Assembly: GCA_947497295.1 (NCBI GenBank)
Contig: CANMFU010000001.1
Coordinates: 372,001 to 436,000 of the forward strand
Length of the DNA stretch: 64,000 bases
Direction of reading: 5' to 3'
Source of the DNA: an uncultured Roseovarius sp.
GTDB lineage: Bacteria > Pseudomonadota > Alphaproteobacteria > Rhodobacterales > Rhodobacteraceae
Part shown: piece after piece, positions 9,435 through 19,010 of the stretch
How the letters are laid out: every line of letters begins with the position of its first letter
Position numbering within the stretch: the first letter of the stretch is position 1
Made by a program: the position numbers and the translations under genes
Notes under the pieces: generated by a model
What the model saw: the letters and a program-made list of their open reading frames with translations, nothing else
Told to the model about the DNA's origin: nothing
Databases searched by the model: none

Positions 9435-9932
9435 ATGACTGTGCGCCGCTGCATTCCATGGCCGGACAAGCGGCTGCGCAGCGTTGCCGCGCCGGTGGAG
9501 GCGATCACGGACGAGGTTCGCGTGGTTTGGGATGATATGATCGACACGATGGAGGCGATGCCCGGTGTTGGTTTGGCGGCGCCGCAGATTGGCGTGATGC
9601 TGCGCCTTGCGGTGGTCGATGCCAGCGAGGCACGCGGCCAGGCGATCCGCATGGCCAATCCCGAGGTGCTGCATGCAAGCGCGCAATTCCGCCCGCATGA
9701 GGAGGCCAGTCCGAACCTGCCGGGTCTGTCGGCACTAGTTGCGCGGCCCCGCGCGGTGACTGTGCGGTTTTTGAATGCGGAGGGCGACGCGGAAGAGCGC
9801 GATTTTGTCGGGCTCTGGGCCACATCCGTGCAGCACCAGATCGACCATTTGAACGGGCGGATGTATTTTGATCGCCTGACCAAGCTGCGCCGCGACATTC
9901 TGATACGGCGCGCGCGGAAACTGGCGGGGTAG
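9435..9932 (+). CDS. Peptide deformylase-like protein with degraded active site
   Basis: A 165-residue paralog of the preceding def gene, 4 bp downstream. Motif 1 (GVGLAAPQ) is intact, but the position of the metal-binding Cys in EGCLS is Ser92 (EEASPNLPG) and the catalytic Glu of HEIDH is Gln (HQIDH, residues 134-138). It keeps two His ligands but lacks the third metal ligand and the general base, so normal deformylase activity is not expected. The frame is intact and the rest of the fold is conserved, which argues for a retained non-catalytic or altered function. A peptide- or ribosome-binding role is a guess. Confidence 0.9.
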   Translation: MTVRRCIPWPDKRLRSVAAPVEAITDEVRVVWDDMIDTMEAMPGVGLAAPQIGVMLRLAVVDASEARGQAIRMANPEVLHASAQFRPHEEASPNLPGLSALVARPRAVTVRFLNAEGDAEERDFVGLWATSVQHQIDHLNGRMYFDRLTKLRRDILIRRARKLAG

Positions 9933-9937
9933 GGCGG

Positions 9938-10852
9938 ATGCGCGTAATCTTCATGGGAACGCCCGATTTTTCGGTGCCGGTGCTGGAGGCATTGGTCGCG
10001 GCAGGACATGATATCGTCGCGGTCTATACCCAGCCGCCGCGCCCGGCGGGGCGGGGCAAGAAGAAACGGCCCACCGCAGTTCATGCACGCGCCGCCGAGA
10101 TGGGGCTGGAGGTGCGCTATCCGTTGAATTTCAGCGCCGAGGCCGATCAAGCAGACTTCGCCGCACTGAACGCCGATGTCGCGGTCGTCGTTGCCTATGG
10201 GCTGATCCTCCCGCAGGCTGTTTTGGACGCGCCAAGGCGTGGCTGCCTGAACATCCACGCCTCCCTGCTTCCACGCTGGCGCGGTGCGGCGCCGATCCAT
10301 CGCGCGATCATGGCGGGTGATGCCCAGACGGGTGTGTGCATCATGGAGATGGAGCTTGGACTGGACACTGGCCCCGTCCTGCTACGCCAGCAGACGTCGA
10401 TTGGCGCCGAGGAAACGACCGGCCAGCTTCATGACCGTTTGAGCGCGATGGGCGCGGCGCTGATCTGTGACGCCTTGGCAAAGCTGGATGCGCTGGTGCC
10501 GGAGCCGCAACCAGAGCAGGGCGTTACCTATGCCGCCAAGATAGACAAGGCCGAGGCGCGTATCGACTGGACGCGCGGCGCGCCGGAGATTGATCGGCAG
10601 ATCCGGGGGCTTGCACCCTTTCCGGGAGCCTGGACGGCGATTGCCGGGCAGCGGGTCAAGCTGCTGGCCTCGCGGTTGACAGACGGGCAGGGTGCGCCGG
10701 GCCAGGTGCTGGACGATGCGCTGGCTATTGCCTGCGGGAACGGCGCCGTGCAGCTTTTGCGCCTGCAGCGGGCCGGGCGCGCGGCGCAGGACGGGTCTGA
10801 GTTCCTGCGCGGCATGTCCGTGGCGCCGGGCATGACCTTGGGTGAGGACTGA
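9938..10852 (+). CDS. fmt: Methionyl-tRNA formyltransferase
   Basis: A 304-residue enzyme that formylates Met-tRNAi using 10-formyltetrahydrofolate. The N-terminal Rossmann part starts [19 protein letters not shown]. The folate-binding signature is in [19 protein letters not shown], and the catalytic Asp lies in the following [10 protein letters not shown] segment. The C-terminal OB-like domain ([14 protein letters not shown] onward) binds tRNA. It is 5 bp from the def-like gene, and its TGA overlaps the ATG of the next gene by one base, so the cluster is probably one transcript. Confidence 0.97.
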   Translation: MRVIFMGTPDFSVPVLEALVAAGHDIVAVYTQPPRPAGRGKKKRPTAVHARAAEMGLEVRYPLNFSAEADQADFAALNADVAVVVAYGLILPQAVLDAPRRGCLNIHASLLPRWRGAAPIHRAIMAGDAQTGVCIMEMELGLDTGPVLLRQQTSIGAEETTGQLHDRLSAMGAALICDALAKLDALVPEPQPEQGVTYAAKIDKAEARIDWTRGAPEIDRQIRGLAPFPGAWTAIAGQRVKLLASRLTDGQGAPGQVLDDALAIACGNGAVQLLRLQRAGRAAQDGSEFLRGMSVAPGMTLGED

Positions 10853-11094
10853 TGTTTCCAACCATCATGGGCACTGTCGTTATCGCCGGGATCGTCGGGT
10901 ATGTTTCGGAAAAGTCCGGGTTTACCCGCAACGGGATTTTGCCGTCGATCATCATCTGCGTCGGCGGCGCGTTTCTGTTTTATTTTGTACGCCTGATGTT
11001 CGGTGTCGGGTTTGGCTCGTCCGGGCTGAACGCGATCGTGTCATCCATCGGGGCGCTGGTGATCGTGCCGTTCCATTGGCGTGGCCGGCGCTGA
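10852..11094 (+). CDS. Small membrane protein, GlsB/YeaQ/YmgE (transglycosylase-associated) like
   Basis: An 80-residue protein with two or three hydrophobic segments (about residues 3-17, 30-48 and 58-74), a Gly-rich pattern and a basic HWRGRR tail. This resembles the small stress-related inner-membrane family once called transglycosylase-associated. Its ATG overlaps the fmt stop codon (TGATG), so translation is coupled. The family role is not known. The match is by pattern only. Confidence 0.6.
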   Translation: MFPTIMGTVVIAGIVGYVSEKSGFTRNGILPSIIICVGGAFLFYFVRLMFGVGFGSSGLNAIVSSIGALVIVPFHWRGRR

Positions 11095-11131
11095 TTTGAT
11101 GGCTGTGCGCCACTATCGGGTGGCGGATCCT

Positions 11132-11155
11132 GGGTATTTACACCAAGAAAAAGCC
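11132..11155 (+). repeat. Dispersed 3'-end repeat, copy 1
   Basis: GGGTATTTACACCAAGAAAA followed by AGCC lies 38 bases after the stop of the small membrane protein and in its sense direction. It belongs to a family with four other copies in this window (24391, 25619, 30414 and, inverted, 30572). Confidence 0.7.
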
Positions 11156-11165
11156 AGAGCCTGCG

Positions 11166-11789
11166 CTATTGGTGGGGCGGGCGCGTCTTGTAGACCGGAA
11201 TCGACCACCCGAAGGTGAGCGATCCGGCGCGCAGAGCCCATGTAACGACACCGCACCCGCCCAGTACAATGATCGTCTCAAACCCCATCCTATCAAGGAT
11301 CGCCGCAGTGAGCGATCCGGCGAAGGCGGCGCTGACGTAAAGCTCGCCTTTGCGTAATACCAACGGCACCTCGCCGATCACAACATCGCGCATGAGGCCA
11401 CCCAGGCAGCCTGTCGCCACGCCCATCAGCACCACGATGGGCAGAGGCTGCGCCATCATCAGCGCCGCCGACACGCCCGCCGGGACCGCGACGGCCAGAG
11501 CGAAGGAATCCAGCCAGAGCAGCCAACGATAGCGGCTCTCGACAAGATGCGCGGTAAAGAAGATCAGGACGGCGGCGCTGACGGCGATCAGGATATAGGT
11601 GGGGTCGCCCATCCAGAAGATCGGGTGGCGGTCCAGCATAATGTCGCGCATTGTGCCACCGCCCACCGCCGTCAGGCTGGCGATGAACGCGAACCCGACG
11701 ATATCCAGCTGCGCGCGGCTGGCCACCAGCGCGCCGGTCAGGGCGAAGATCAGCACCGAGGCGTAGTCGAGCAGGGCGACGGCGCTCAT
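11166..11789 (-). CDS. TRIC-type trimeric intracellular cation channel family protein (UPF0126)
   Basis: A 207-residue polytopic membrane protein made of two related halves. Each half carries the family motif of Gly-rich helix plus Arg-Asp ([13 protein letters not shown] and [15 protein letters not shown]). Homologs are potassium-permeable trimeric channels. Start ATG at 11789 overlaps the rnhA stop in an ATGA, so it is translated by coupling as the last gene of the ispH operon. The physiological ion and role in bacteria are uncertain. Confidence 0.85.
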   Translation of the reverse strand: MSAVALLDYASVLIFALTGALVASRAQLDIVGFAFIASLTAVGGGTMRDIMLDRHPIFWMGDPTYILIAVSAAVLIFFTAHLVESRYRWLLWLDSFALAVAVPAGVSAALMMAQPLPIVVLMGVATGCLGGLMRDVVIGEVPLVLRKGELYVSAAFAGSLTAAILDRMGFETIIVLGGCGVVTWALRAGSLTFGWSIPVYKTRPPHQ

Positions 11790-12250
11790 TTCGTGGCCTT
11801 TGTTTTAAAGGGGGCCATGCCCTCGCGGGCAAGTTCGTCCGCGCGTTCGTTTTCGGGGTGGCCGGCATGGCCTTTGACCCATTCCCACGTCACATCATGG
11901 CGCGCCTGAGCGATGTCGAGACGCTGCCATAGTTCGGCATTTTTCACCGACTTCTTGGCGGAGGTTTTCCAGCCGTTGCGCTTCCACCCGTGGATCCAGC
12001 CGGTAACGCCGTTCTTGACATACTGGCTGTCGGTGATGATCGTGAGCTTTGAAGGTTTTTCAAGCGTTTCCAGCGCGTTAATTGCGGCCAAAAGTTCCAT
12101 CCGGTTATTGGTGGTGTTCGGCTCGCCGCCCTTGAGGCAGCGTTCCTTGACGATGGTGGGCCCGTCCATGGCCCGCAGCAATGCCCCCCAGCCGCCGGGG
12201 CCGGGATTGCCTGAACAGGCGCCGTCGGTATAGGCGAAAAGCTTAGGCAT
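11786..12250 (-). CDS. rnhA: Ribonuclease HI
   Basis: A 154-residue RNase H that degrades RNA in RNA-DNA hybrids such as R-loops and Okazaki primers. The catalytic carboxylates are visible: Asp9 in [12 protein letters not shown], Glu52 in NRMELLAAI, Asp74 in IITDSQYV and Asp138 in NERADELAR, with His131 nearby. The start ATG at 12250 is preferred because [10 protein letters not shown] is the normal N-terminus; a longer frame adds unrelated residues. It overlaps the methyltransferase stop by 8 bp upstream and the TRIC gene by 4 bp downstream. Confidence 0.96.
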   Translation of the reverse strand: MPKLFAYTDGACSGNPGPGGWGALLRAMDGPTIVKERCLKGGEPNTTNNRMELLAAINALETLEKPSKLTIITDSQYVKNGVTGWIHGWKRNGWKTSAKKSVKNAELWQRLDIAQARHDVTWEWVKGHAGHPENERADELAREGMAPFKTKATK

Positions 12251-12836
12251 ATGCGTGGATGATACTCCAGTCGTCTTGGGTTCCGGCAAGGCCGGTGTCG
12301 CAGCCCGCCCAACTGGCAGCGGGGCGCAGGCCAGCAGCGATCAGCAGGTCGCGCAAGGCGTCCTCGGTGTAGTAGGTATAGAAGCGTCCCAATGCGTCGC
12401 GGCCTTCGCCTTCGCCGGTTTTCATTCCGATATGCAGCAGGCCGCCGGACTTGAGCGCGCGCCGGATGGGGGACAGATACTCTGGCAGCGAAGCGCGCGG
12501 TGCGTGCAGAAGGCAGAAATTGGCCCAGATGCCATCATAGAGGGCATCGGCGTCTATCTGATCGAAGGTGGCTTGCCATGCGGTGACGCCTGGCTGTGCG
12601 GCTGCCATGGCGACCATTTCGGGGACAGCATCCACCGCATCGACGATCAGTCCTGCGGCCGCCATCTGGCCCGCGGCGCGGCCCGGACCGCAGCCAAGGT
12701 CCAGCACGCGCGCGCCCGGCGGCAGTGCGGCGATGAAGGCGGCGAGGTGTTTGTCGCCCGACAGATCGTCGGTCATGGCGGCGTAGTCCCGCGCGCGGGC
12801 GCGGTAGACCCCCAAGGTTTCTTCGTCGGCACTCAT
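12243..12836 (-). CDS. Class I SAM-dependent methyltransferase
   Basis: A 197-residue methyltransferase with a Rossmann fold. SAM-binding motif I is [11 protein letters not shown] around residues 44-54, followed by the acidic end of strand 2 ([14 protein letters not shown]). The later [17 protein letters not shown] and [13 protein letters not shown] segments match UbiE/Tellurite-resistance-like methyltransferases (methyltransf_11/25 type). The ATG at 12836 overlaps the DUF3429 stop (ATGA). A longer upstream frame is a shadow of DUF3429 and was not used. The substrate is unknown. Confidence 0.88.
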   Translation of the reverse strand: MSADEETLGVYRARARDYAAMTDDLSGDKHLAAFIAALPPGARVLDLGCGPGRAAGQMAAAGLIVDAVDAVPEMVAMAAAQPGVTAWQATFDQIDADALYDGIWANFCLLHAPRASLPEYLSPIRRALKSGGLLHIGMKTGEGEGRDALGRFYTYYTEDALRDLLIAAGLRPAASWAGCDTGLAGTQDDWSIIHAYA

Positions 12837-13285
12837 GAAAAGACCCCGACCGCAAGGCAGGCCAGCACCACGGCGGTCAGCAAGACGCGCAGTTGCATCC
12901 ACCACTCGGGCGCGACGCCGTAGCGCCAGAACAGCCAGTCGATACCCAGAAGGCCGATAAAGCCCGCCATCAGCGACATGCCCGCACTGGTCGGCCCGCC
13001 GCCGGTGGTAAAGAACGCCCAGAGCGCGGGGATCACCGACAGCACGTACCCGGCAGTGGCCTGAGCGCCTTCCAGTTTCGTGGCAAAGCCCCAAAGGACG
13101 CCGGACATAAAGGCCAGAATGATCGCGCCGTAGAACAGCATGATGTAAGGTCCGGCAAAGCGCGGGCCGATGCTCTGTCGCGTCCAATCGGCAAGGCCGG
13201 GTTGCAAGATGGTGATGGCGCCCCACAGAAATGGGATCAGCCCGGCAAGACCGAGTATCAACGCAGAGCGCGGCAAGGCGGTCAT
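12833..13285 (-). CDS. DUF3429 domain-containing membrane protein
   Basis: A 150-residue integral membrane protein with four or five predicted hydrophobic helices (for example residues 8-26, 45-66, 78-92, 102-118 and 132-148). The pattern GLIPF, the [16 protein letters not shown] segment and the WWMQLR loop fit DUF3429. The start overlaps the ispH stop by 4 bp. The function of the family is unknown. It is co-transcribed with ispH and a methyltransferase. Confidence 0.85.
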   Translation of the reverse strand: MTALPRSALILGLAGLIPFLWGAITILQPGLADWTRQSIGPRFAGPYIMLFYGAIILAFMSGVLWGFATKLEGAQATAGYVLSVIPALWAFFTTGGGPTSAGMSLMAGFIGLLGIDWLFWRYGVAPEWWMQLRVLLTAVVLACLAVGVFS

Positions 13286-14232
13286 GCGGGCGCCCGCAGC
13301 ACGCGGGGCACCTTGAATTCGACGTTCTCGATGGCGGTTTCGACCTGATTGATGGTCACGTCATAGCGGTTCTGGATGGCCGCTATTACCTCGTTCACCA
13401 ACACTTCTGGGGCCGAGGCGCCGGCTGTCACGCCGATGCTCCGCATGCCCTCAAGGGCGCGCCAGTCGATGTCGGCGGCGCGCTGGACCAGTTGGGCATA
13501 ATCGCATCCCGCCCGCGCACCAACCTCGACCAGACGGCGCGAATTGGACGAGTTTGGCGCGCCGACGACCAGCATCGCATCGCAATCGGGCGCCATCGCC
13601 TTGACAGCCGCCTGCCGGTTGGTCGTGGCGTAGCAGATGTCTTCTTTGTGGGGGCCGATGATGGCGGGAAACCGCGCCTTGAGCGCGGCGACGATGCCTA
13701 TGGTGTCGTCGACGCTAAGGGTGGTTTGCGTCACATAGGCCAGCGCAGCCTCATTGCGCACGGTCAGACGGGCGACGTCATCCTCGGTTTCGACCAAAAG
13801 GACTGCGCCGGGGGGCAACTGGCCCATGGTGCCAATGGTTTCGGGGTGGCCGTCATGGCCGATCATGATGATCTGCAGACCGGCCTCGTGATGTCGCTCG
13901 GCCTCGATATGCACTTTTGACACCAGCGGGCAAGTGGCATCGACATAGACCATGTTGCGTGCGTGCGCCTCGGCCGGGACGGATTTGGGCACGCCATGCG
14001 CAGAGAAAATCACCGGACGGTCTGTGGGACATTCGTCCAGTTCCTCGACAAAAATCGCGCCCTTGGCGCGCAGATCGTCGACGACGTATTTGTTGTGCAC
14101 GATCTCGTGGCGCACATAGACGGGCGCGCCCCATTTGGTCAGCGCCATTTCGACGATCTTGATCGCACGGTCGACGCCGGCGCAAAATCCGCGCGGGGCG
14201 GCCAGATGTAGGGTCAGGGGTGGTTTGCTCAT
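13282..14232 (-). CDS. ispH: 4-hydroxy-3-methylbut-2-enyl diphosphate reductase
   Basis: A 316-residue iron-sulfur enzyme for the last step of the MEP pathway, making IPP and DMAPP from HMBPP. The three cluster cysteines are seen: Cys17 in [13 protein letters not shown], Cys101 in DATCPLV and Cys200 in [12 protein letters not shown], with the substrate-binding NSSNSRRL segment later. It is the first gene of a five-gene minus-strand operon (DUF3429, methyltransferase, rnhA, TRIC) in which every junction overlaps. Confidence 0.97.
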   Translation of the reverse strand: MSKPPLTLHLAAPRGFCAGVDRAIKIVEMALTKWGAPVYVRHEIVHNKYVVDDLRAKGAIFVEELDECPTDRPVIFSAHGVPKSVPAEAHARNMVYVDATCPLVSKVHIEAERHHEAGLQIIMIGHDGHPETIGTMGQLPPGAVLLVETEDDVARLTVRNEAALAYVTQTTLSVDDTIGIVAALKARFPAIIGPHKEDICYATTNRQAAVKAMAPDCDAMLVVGAPNSSNSRRLVEVGARAGCDYAQLVQRAADIDWRALEGMRSIGVTAGASAPEVLVNEVIAAIQNRYDVTINQVETAIENVEFKVPRVLRAPA

Positions 14233-14296
14233 GGTCTGCGCTCCTTGGCGGCAGAGGTAAGCTGCGCGGCCCCGCGCGTCCAGAGGGCAGCGCAGA

Positions 14297-14324
14297 AAAG
14301 CCGCGCCTGAGATAGCGCGGCTTT
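14297..14324 (-). terminator. Rho-independent terminator of the NYN-domain gene
   Basis: A perfect 10-bp stem AAAGCCGCGC / GCGCGGCTTT with an 8-nt loop sits 29 bp after the NYN gene stop. On the minus strand it continues into TTTTCTG, giving a usable U tract. It insulates the NYN gene from ispH, which starts 65 bp further on. Confidence 0.8.
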
Positions 14325-14352
14325 GCTAGCTTTCGGCAGCTTTTGGGTTGCG

Positions 14353-14925
14353 TCAGGCCTGCGCTACCATTGCTTCGTCGGGGTCGGCAGGGATTTCGCG
14401 TGGTGGGCGCCCAATGACGTCTTTCAGATCGTCCAGTTCGATAAAGTTATCGGCCTGGCGACGCAAATCATCCGAAATCATCGGTGGCTGGCTGCGGATG
14501 GTCGACACAACCGACACGCGCACGCCTTGGCGTTGCAGGGATTCTACCAACGGGCGGAAATCGCCATCGCCGGAAAACAGCACGATGTGATCAACCCGCG
14601 GTGCCAGCTCCATCGCATCGACGGCCAGTTCGATGTCCATGTTGCCCTTCACCTTGCGGCGGCCTTGGCTGTCAGTGTATTCCTTGGCCGGCTTAGTGAC
14701 CATGGAGAACCCGTTGTAGTTCAGCCAGTCCACCAGCGGGCGGATCGGAGAATACTCATCGTTTTCCAGCAGGGCGGTGTAGTAAAACGCGCGCAGCAGC
14801 TTGCCGCGGCGCATGAACTCAGACCGTAGCAGTTTGTAGTCTATGTCAAACCCCAGCGCCTTGCCGGCGGCGTAGAGGTTCGAGCCATCAATAAACAGCG
14901 CAAGTCGCTCGTCTTTATAAAACAT
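14353..14925 (-). CDS. NYN domain protein (LabA/DUF88 type), putative PIN-like RNase
   Basis: A 190-residue protein of the LabA-like NYN family, a PIN-related nuclease fold. The acidic residues that form the metal site are present: Asp13 in LALFIDGSNLYAAG, Asp97 in KGNMDIELAVDAM and Asp120/Asp122 in VLFSGDGDFRPLVESL. The C-terminal part contains DDLRRQADNFIEL, as in other bacterial members. The start ATG at 14925 has an AAAGGA ribosome site; the longer frame is leader sequence. RNA cleavage is inferred from the family, and the target is unknown. Confidence 0.88.
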   Translation of the reverse strand: MFYKDERLALFIDGSNLYAAGKALGFDIDYKLLRSEFMRRGKLLRAFYYTALLENDEYSPIRPLVDWLNYNGFSMVTKPAKEYTDSQGRRKVKGNMDIELAVDAMELAPRVDHIVLFSGDGDFRPLVESLQRQGVRVSVVSTIRSQPPMISDDLRRQADNFIELDDLKDVIGRPPREIPADPDEAMVAQA

Positions 14926-15076
14926 TTTAAATCCTTTCAGCCGACCAAAACGCGCTAATTTTACGGGATGAAAAATAATGCCGTAAAATGTAGAAGGCCG
15001 GAGGTGATTTGGAACACGCATAATTTCTAGACCAACCCGGGGCAAGACCGCCGGGCTATATATAAAGGTGGGTGAC

Positions 15077-15646
15077 GTGACGGTAATTGAAAGCTTTCTG
15101 ATTGCGCTGGGCGGAAACTTGCCGTCCAGCGCCGGATTGCCCGGCGAAACCTTGCGCGCGGCGCTGGATGCGCTGGTCGCTGAGGGGGTCGAACTGCACG
15201 CGGTCAGCCCGTTTTATGCGACGCCATGCTTTCCGGCGGGTGCTGGGCCTGATTATGTCAATGCAGCAGCAGAAATTGGCGTAAAGGGGGATGCACGGCA
15301 GGTTTTGGACCTTCTGCACCGAATCGAGGGGCGTTTTGGCCGCGAGCGGGTGCAGCGCTGGGGGCGACGCACGCTCGATCTGGATCTGATCGCGCAGGGG
15401 CAGATCGTGTTACCGGACCGCGCAGGGCATGCCGCATGGCGCGATCTGCCGCTGGACGATCAGATGACGCGCACCCCCGATGAACTGGTACTGCCGCACC
15501 CTCGATTGCAGGACCGCGCCTTTGTGCTGATCCCGCTGGCCGACATTGCGCCGGACTGGCGTCACCCTGTGTTGGGTCGCACTGTGCGCGAGATGGTAGA
15601 CGCGCTGCCTGCGCAGGTAGCGGCCGACGTGGTGCGCCTGCCATAA
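15077..15646 (+). CDS. folK: 2-amino-4-hydroxy-6-hydroxymethyldihydropteridine diphosphokinase
   Basis: A 189-residue HPPK that transfers pyrophosphate from ATP to hydroxymethyl-dihydropterin in folate synthesis. It shows ALGGNLP at the N-terminus, the [21 protein letters not shown] signature region with the metal-binding DLDL Asp pair, and [16 protein letters not shown] near the end. The start is taken as GTG at 15077 because AGGTGG precedes it at proper spacing; an in-frame GTG at 15068 is the alternative. It is divergent from the NYN gene. Confidence 0.93.
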   Translation: MTVIESFLIALGGNLPSSAGLPGETLRAALDALVAEGVELHAVSPFYATPCFPAGAGPDYVNAAAEIGVKGDARQVLDLLHRIEGRFGRERVQRWGRRTLDLDLIAQGQIVLPDRAGHAAWRDLPLDDQMTRTPDELVLPHPRLQDRAFVLIPLADIAPDWRHPVLGRTVREMVDALPAQVAADVVRLP

Positions 15647-15717
15647 CCTGCTTGCACATCGCGCCGCGCGCGCGTAAGGGAGACGTTTCCACGCCGCTTT
15701 ATAAATCCGGAGGTCTC

Positions 15718-16071
15718 ATGGCCCGCGTAACTACCGAAGACTGCGTCGACAAGGTTCCCAACCGGTTTGAACTTGTGATGCTGGCCGCGCACCGCGCCCG
15801 CGAAATCACCGCCGGGGCGCCCCTGACGGTGGACCGTGACAACGACAAGAACCCCGTTGTGGCGCTGCGCGAGATTGCCGAAGAAACCCAGAGCGCGGAT
15901 GACCTGCGCGAGCGCATGATCGAATCGAACCAGACCGAAATCGAAGTCGATGAGCCGGAAGAGGACCAGATGGCCCTTCTGATGGGCGGCGAGGCCGATA
16001 AACCGGCTGACGACGACATGTCCGAAGAGCGTCTACTGCGCGAATTGATGAAGGCGCAGGGCCAGGGCTGA
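15718..16071 (+). CDS. rpoZ: DNA-directed RNA polymerase subunit omega
   Basis: A 117-residue omega subunit, longer than in enterics but usual for Rhodobacterales because of an acidic C-terminal tail ([13 protein letters not shown] onward). [20 protein letters not shown] is the standard N-terminus, and the start ATG at 15718 has an excellent CCGGAGG site. It binds the beta' subunit and assists polymerase assembly. It is directly followed by the Rel/SpoT gene, a common pairing that places a ppGpp-related RNA polymerase subunit with the ppGpp enzyme. Confidence 0.96.
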   Translation: MARVTTEDCVDKVPNRFELVMLAAHRAREITAGAPLTVDRDNDKNPVVALREIAEETQSADDLRERMIESNQTEIEVDEPEEDQMALLMGGEADKPADDDMSEERLLRELMKAQGQG

Positions 16072-16120
16072 CACCCCCGGCCCAGCCGCTGGCACACCTG
16101 CGGCGCGACGGGTGCATCAC

Positions 16121-18253
16121 ATGATTACCGCCGATGACCTGATCGCGCTGGTGCGCAGCTACAATCCCCGCTGCGATGAGGGACTGCTGCGGCGGGGCTA
16201 TAATTATGGCTTGCGCATGCACGACGGGCAGACCCGCTATTCGGGCGAGCCTTATTTTACGCACCCCATCTCTGTCGCCGCCATTCTGGCGCAGCAGCGG
16301 CTGGGCGATGCGACCATTGTCACTGCCTTGCTACATGACACGATCGAAGACACCCGCGCCTCGTACGCGTCGGTTGCCGAGATGTTTGGCATCGAAATCG
16401 CCGATCTGGTCGACGGCGTCACCAAGCTGACGAATCTGCAGCTCAGTTCCAGCGAGACCAAGCAGGCCGAAAATTTCCGCAAACTGCTGATCGCCATGTC
16501 CAAGGACCTGCGCGTCATTTTGATCAAACTGGCCGACCGTCTGCACAATATGCGCACGATCAAGGCGATGCGCCCCGACAAGCAGGTGCAGAAGGCGCGC
16601 GAGACGATGGATATCTATGCGCCGCTTGCGGGCCGTATGGGCATGCAATGGATGCGCGAAGAACTGGAGGATCTGGCCTTTCGCGTCATCAACCCCGAGG
16701 CGCGCGCGTCGATCATGCGCCGCTTCATCACGCTGCAACGCGAATCAGGCGATGTCATCAGTCGCATCACTGCCGACATCCGCAAGGAAATGAAGAAGGT
16801 CGGCATCGAGGCCGAAGTGCTGGGCCGCGCCAAGAAGCCCTACTCGATCTGGCGCAAGATGCAGGAAAAGGATCTGGCCTTCTCGCGCCTGTCCGACATT
16901 TACGGGTTCCGCATCATTTGCGCCAACGAATCGGAATGCTACGCCATTCTGGGCGCAATCCATCAACGCTGGCGTGCCGTGCCCGGCCGGTTCAAGGATT
17001 ATATAAGCCAGCCTAAATCGAACGGCTACCGCTCGATCCATACAACCGTTTCTGGCCGCGACGGCAAGCGGGTCGAGGTGCAGATTCGCACCCGCCAGAT
17101 GCATGACGTGGCCGAATCGGGCGTGGCCGCGCATTGGTCCTACCGCGACGGGGTGCGCAGCGAGAACCCCTTTGCCGTCGATCCGGCCAAGTGGATCAAC
17201 ACGCTGACTGATCAGCTGGACGGCGACGACGATGCCGATTTTCTTGAGGCGGTCAAGCTCGAGATGTATTCCGATCAAGTGTTCTGCTTCACCCCCAAGG
17301 GCGAGGTGATCAAGCTGCCGCGCGGCGCAACCCCGATCGATTTTGCCTATGCCATCCACACCCGCGTCGGCAACGCTGTGGTCGGGGCCAAGATCGACGG
17401 CATGCGCGTGCCGCTCTGGACCCGGATCAAGAATGGCCAGTCTGTCGATGTCATCACCGCCGACGGGCAGACGCCGCAATCGACGTGGCTGGACATCGCG
17501 ACGACGGGCAAGGCCAAATCCGCCATCCGCCGCGCTTTGCGCGAGCTGGATCGCGGCCGTTATATCAAACTGGGCCGCGAATTGGCGCGCGCCGCGTTTG
17601 AGCATGTGGGCAAGCGTGCCACCGACAAGGCGCTGACGGCTGCCGCGCGGAACCTGCAACTGAAAGATATCGATTCCGTGCTGGCGCGCATGGGCAGCGC
17701 CGAACTGACCGCGCGCGAGGTCGTCAGCGCCGTCTATCCCGAACTGGCCCCGCAGGGCACTGATGAGGTGGGCCGCGACCGCGCCGTGATCGGCCTTGAG
17801 CCTGACCAGCGGTTCGAGCGGGCGCGCTGCTGCGAGCCGCTGCCGGGCGAGCGGATCGTCGGCATCACCTTTCGCGGCAAAGGGGTTGTCGTTCATTCGA
17901 TCGATTGCGACAGCCTGAGCACGTATGAGGACCAGCCGGAGCGCTGGATTGACCTGGCCTGGCATTCAGGCACCCATGCGGCGGCCTACAGTGTGTCGCT
18001 GGATGTCACGATGAGCAACGACGCCGGTGTTCTGGGGCGCATTTGCACCTTGATCGGCGAGTGCAACGCCAATATCTCGAACATGACGTTCGTGGACCGT
18101 AAGCCCGATTTTTACCGTCTTCTGATCGAGGTCGAACTGCGCGATGCGGAACAGTTGCACAATGTCATCAATGTGCTGAACGCCGACACCGATGTCGCGC
18201 AAGTCGAGCGTCTTCGCGATCTGTCCCGTGCCGCCGGCAAGGGCGAAACCTGA
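16121..18253 (+). CDS. rsh: Bifunctional (p)ppGpp synthetase/hydrolase (Rel/SpoT homolog)
   Basis: A 710-residue RSH enzyme that controls the alarmone ppGpp. In order: HD hydrolase domain with His48 and His72-Asp73 (LLHDTIED), synthetase domain (KKPYSIWRKM and FRIICANESECYAILG, then SNGYRSIHT), TGS domain (VFCFTPKGEVIKLPRGATPIDFAYAIHT), and a C-terminal ACT domain (LGRICTLIGECNANISNMTF). The intact HD pair indicates hydrolase activity, as expected for the only RSH of an alphaproteobacterium. The start ATG at 16121 is preferred over the GTG at 16112. Confidence 0.96.
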   Translation: MITADDLIALVRSYNPRCDEGLLRRGYNYGLRMHDGQTRYSGEPYFTHPISVAAILAQQRLGDATIVTALLHDTIEDTRASYASVAEMFGIEIADLVDGVTKLTNLQLSSSETKQAENFRKLLIAMSKDLRVILIKLADRLHNMRTIKAMRPDKQVQKARETMDIYAPLAGRMGMQWMREELEDLAFRVINPEARASIMRRFITLQRESGDVISRITADIRKEMKKVGIEAEVLGRAKKPYSIWRKMQEKDLAFSRLSDIYGFRIICANESECYAILGAIHQRWRAVPGRFKDYISQPKSNGYRSIHTTVSGRDGKRVEVQIRTRQMHDVAESGVAAHWSYRDGVRSENPFAVDPAKWINTLTDQLDGDDDADFLEAVKLEMYSDQVFCFTPKGEVIKLPRGATPIDFAYAIHTRVGNAVVGAKIDGMRVPLWTRIKNGQSVDVITADGQTPQSTWLDIATTGKAKSAIRRALRELDRGRYIKLGRELARAAFEHVGKRATDKALTAAARNLQLKDIDSVLARMGSAELTAREVVSAVYPELAPQGTDEVGRDRAVIGLEPDQRFERARCCEPLPGERIVGITFRGKGVVVHSIDCDSLSTYEDQPERWIDLAWHSGTHAAAYSVSLDVTMSNDAGVLGRICTLIGECNANISNMTFVDRKPDFYRLLIEVELRDAEQLHNVINVLNADTDVAQVERLRDLSRAAGKGET

Positions 18254-18272
18254 GAAACGGGAGTGTGCCGCG

Positions 18273-18944
18273 TTGGTCTTCAAGCGACGAGACAAAAGAT
18301 CGTTCTGGAGAACTGTAGGCGCCTTTTTCTGGCCCAAGGGCGGCTGGACACGTGCGGCCCGCTATGTGCAGTACCGCGTCACGCGTCTGCCTGACCCGCC
18401 ACACCGCATCGCGCGCGGTATTTTTGTCGGGGTGCTGGTCACGTTCTCGCCGTTCTTCGGGCTGCATTTCGTTCTGGCCGCGCTGATATCCAAGATCATC
18501 CGGGGCAATATCGTGGCTTCGCTTTTGGCGACGTTTGTCGGAAATCCGTTGACCTTTCCGGCGATTGCGGCCAGCGCGCTTCAGACCGGGTATTTCATTC
18601 TGGGCACCGCTGGGCGGACCGCCAAGGATGTGCATCTGACGCTGGGCGCCAAGATCATCGGCGCCGGGGCAGATCTGAAGCATAACTTTTTGGCAATGTT
18701 CACAGAAGAAACAGCCCACTGGGACCGGCTCGCGGTTTTCTTTGACGAAGTTTTTCTGCCCTACCTTATCGGCGGCATCGTCCCCGGTCTGATCTGCGCC
18801 ATTGCCGCCTATTATTTCTCGCTGCCGGTGATCCTGGTTTACCAAAAACGTCGCCAGGCGCGACTGAAGGCCAAATGGATCGCGCTGAAACAAAAAGCCG
18901 CAATAGACGATGCCAAAGCGCCACAGTCGGGCAGCGAGGGCTGA
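18273..18944 (+). CDS. DUF2062 domain-containing membrane protein
   Basis: A 223-residue membrane protein. The DUF2062 core is RIARGIFVGVLVTFSPFFGLHF, followed by SLLATFVGNPLTFPA. Three hydrophobic segments lie near residues 50-70, 90-115 and 165-190, and the tail is basic. The start is a TTG at 18273, giving MVFKRRDKRSFWR, which is how the family begins in Rhodobacterales; the longer frame overlaps rsh by 60 bp and is unlikely. It lies 19 bp after rsh, probably in the same transcript. The family role is not known. Confidence 0.85.
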   Translation: MVFKRRDKRSFWRTVGAFFWPKGGWTRAARYVQYRVTRLPDPPHRIARGIFVGVLVTFSPFFGLHFVLAALISKIIRGNIVASLLATFVGNPLTFPAIAASALQTGYFILGTAGRTAKDVHLTLGAKIIGAGADLKHNFLAMFTEETAHWDRLAVFFDEVFLPYLIGGIVPGLICAIAAYYFSLPVILVYQKRRQARLKAKWIALKQKAAIDDAKAPQSGSEG

Positions 18945-19010
18945 ACGCGCCTTGACGCCGCTTCGGGCAGGCCCATTACTATTGGGTCAAGTACCGTTCG
19001 GGGGGACACC

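Noticed and set aside
8636..10300. 554-codon minus-strand frame spanning patB, def and fmt regions
   Set aside because: It crosses several intact plus- and minus-strand genes in an alternate frame and has no domain pattern.
12243..13226. Long 327-codon form of the methyltransferase
   Set aside because: Its N-terminal 130 residues are an out-of-frame reading of DUF3429. The real start is the ATG at 12836, which overlaps the DUF3429 stop.
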